Source of the DNA: Chengkuizengella sp. SCS-71B
Lineage (GTDB): Bacteria > Bacillota > Bacilli > Paenibacillales > KCTC-33759
Length of the DNA: 64,000 bases
NCBI RefSeq assembly: GCF_040100845.1
Contig: NZ_JAZHSH010000001.1
Span: 496,001 to 560,000 of the forward strand
Reading direction: 5' to 3'
Of the stretch, positions 63,641 through 64,000 are shown piece by piece; positions within the stretch are counted from its first letter, which is position 1, and each line of letters begins with the position of its first letter. The notes below the pieces were generated by a model. That model did not search any database. It had not been told where the DNA came from and worked only from the letters and a program-made list of their open reading frames with translations. Both the position numbers and the translations under genes were made by a program.

Positions 63641-63991
63641 TTGATAGTGAAACGCGGGGATGTGTTTTATGCGGATTTATCACCCGTAGTAGGGTCTGAA
63701 CAAGGCGGAGTCAGACCTGTAATTGTGATACAAAATGATATAGGTAATCGTTTTAGCCCTACTATTGTAGTGGCAGCTATTACCGCACAAATTCAAAAGG
63801 CAAAACTACCAACACATGTTGAAATTGATGCAAAAACACATGGGTTTGATCGTGATTCCGTTATTTTATTAGAACAAATTCGTACAATTGATAAACAACG
63901 ACTTACGGATAAGATTACCCATTTGGACGAGGAAACAATGCGTAAAGTGGATGAAGCTTTACAAATTAGCGTAGGTTTGATTGAATTTTAA
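63641..63991 (+). CDS. ndoA: EndoA/NdoA toxin (MazF-type mRNA interferase)
   Basis: 116 residues, same length as B. subtilis NdoA, and starting at TTG like it. [37 protein letters not shown] and [13 protein letters not shown] are near-identical to the family. Cleaves mRNA at UACAU in B. subtilis. The start lies 3 bases after the antitoxin stop, so translation is coupled. Confidence 0.96.
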   Translation: MIVKRGDVFYADLSPVVGSEQGGVRPVIVIQNDIGNRFSPTIVVAAITAQIQKAKLPTHVEIDAKTHGFDRDSVILLEQIRTIDKQRLTDKITHLDEETMRKVDEALQISVGLIEF

Positions 63992-64000
63992 AAGCATAAC

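Overview
The window comes from a low-GC, endospore-forming Bacillales bacterium. Evidence includes two ger germinant-receptor operons, an H-type SASP, ydcC-alr-ndoAI-ndoA, CIRCE-controlled groESL, and a thiL-tsaE-tsaB-rimI-tsaD ... ABC-F ... moaC ... tatAC ... groESL order recalling the ydi region of Bacillus subtilis. The numerous small YjcZ-type genes suggest a Paenibacillus-like relative, but the species cannot be fixed from sequence alone.

Layout. 1-3.5 kb: two tandem M4 (thermolysin-type) proteases, the first cut by the window edge. 4.0-7.8 kb: a ger operon in B-A-C order. 7.9-14.3 kb: a persulfide/sulfur operon (DsrE, rhodanese, TusA-rhodanese fusion, glutaredoxin-like, DsrE, rhodanese-MBL fusion, TusA, SulP, beta-carbonic anhydrase, CstR-type repressor) with two 16-bp CstR/CsoR-type operators. 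14.4-15.9 kb: bactofilin and membrane M23 peptidase. 16.0-20.4 kb: a second ger operon (A-C-small membrane protein-B). 20.5-23.2 kb: Ku plus separate LigD-type ligase and polymerase genes (NHEJ). 23.5-24.0 kb: spore protein genes. 24.5-28.3 kb: thiL and the tRNA t6A genes. 29.1-29.3 kb: a DnaA-box cluster. 29.4-31.6 kb: a large membrane protein. 31.6-31.8 kb: a probable type I toxin mRNA. 32-41.4 kb: ABC-F, EEP-family protein, formyl-THF cyclo-ligase, molybdenum cofactor genes, TatA/TatC, GroES/GroEL. 41.3-59.9 kb: a decayed, duplicated prophage at the 3' end of groEL. 60-64 kb: isochorismatase-like hydrolase, YdcC, alanine racemase and the NdoAI/NdoA toxin-antitoxin pair.

The most unusual part is 41.3-59.9 kb. 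Two tandem prophage remnants share a 21-bp att sequence that is the groEL 3' end. Each has a broken tyrosine integrase next to att. Tail-end genes (XkdX) and three holin-amidase-holin cassettes survive in different states of decay. Between them lie twelve intact small YjcZ-family genes (33-59 aa) plus one remnant. Most sit behind the same ~200-bp leader, which carries a hairpin and a mother-cell (sigma-K-like) promoter, CATAGTATA. Two hairpins and a ~95-bp terminator block are inverted relative to their sister copies, pointing to local recombination. Three paralogous cysteine-rich proteins resembling spore-coat proteins in composition accompany them. The locus looks like a phage lysis region colonised by, or domesticated for, a spore small-protein family.

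The sulfur operon can be read as a unit: a CstR-type sensor (Cys31/Cys60) is expected to release ATACCC-N4-GGGTAT operators when persulfide accumulates, inducing sulfur carriers, rhodanese/MBL enzymes and an anion transporter.
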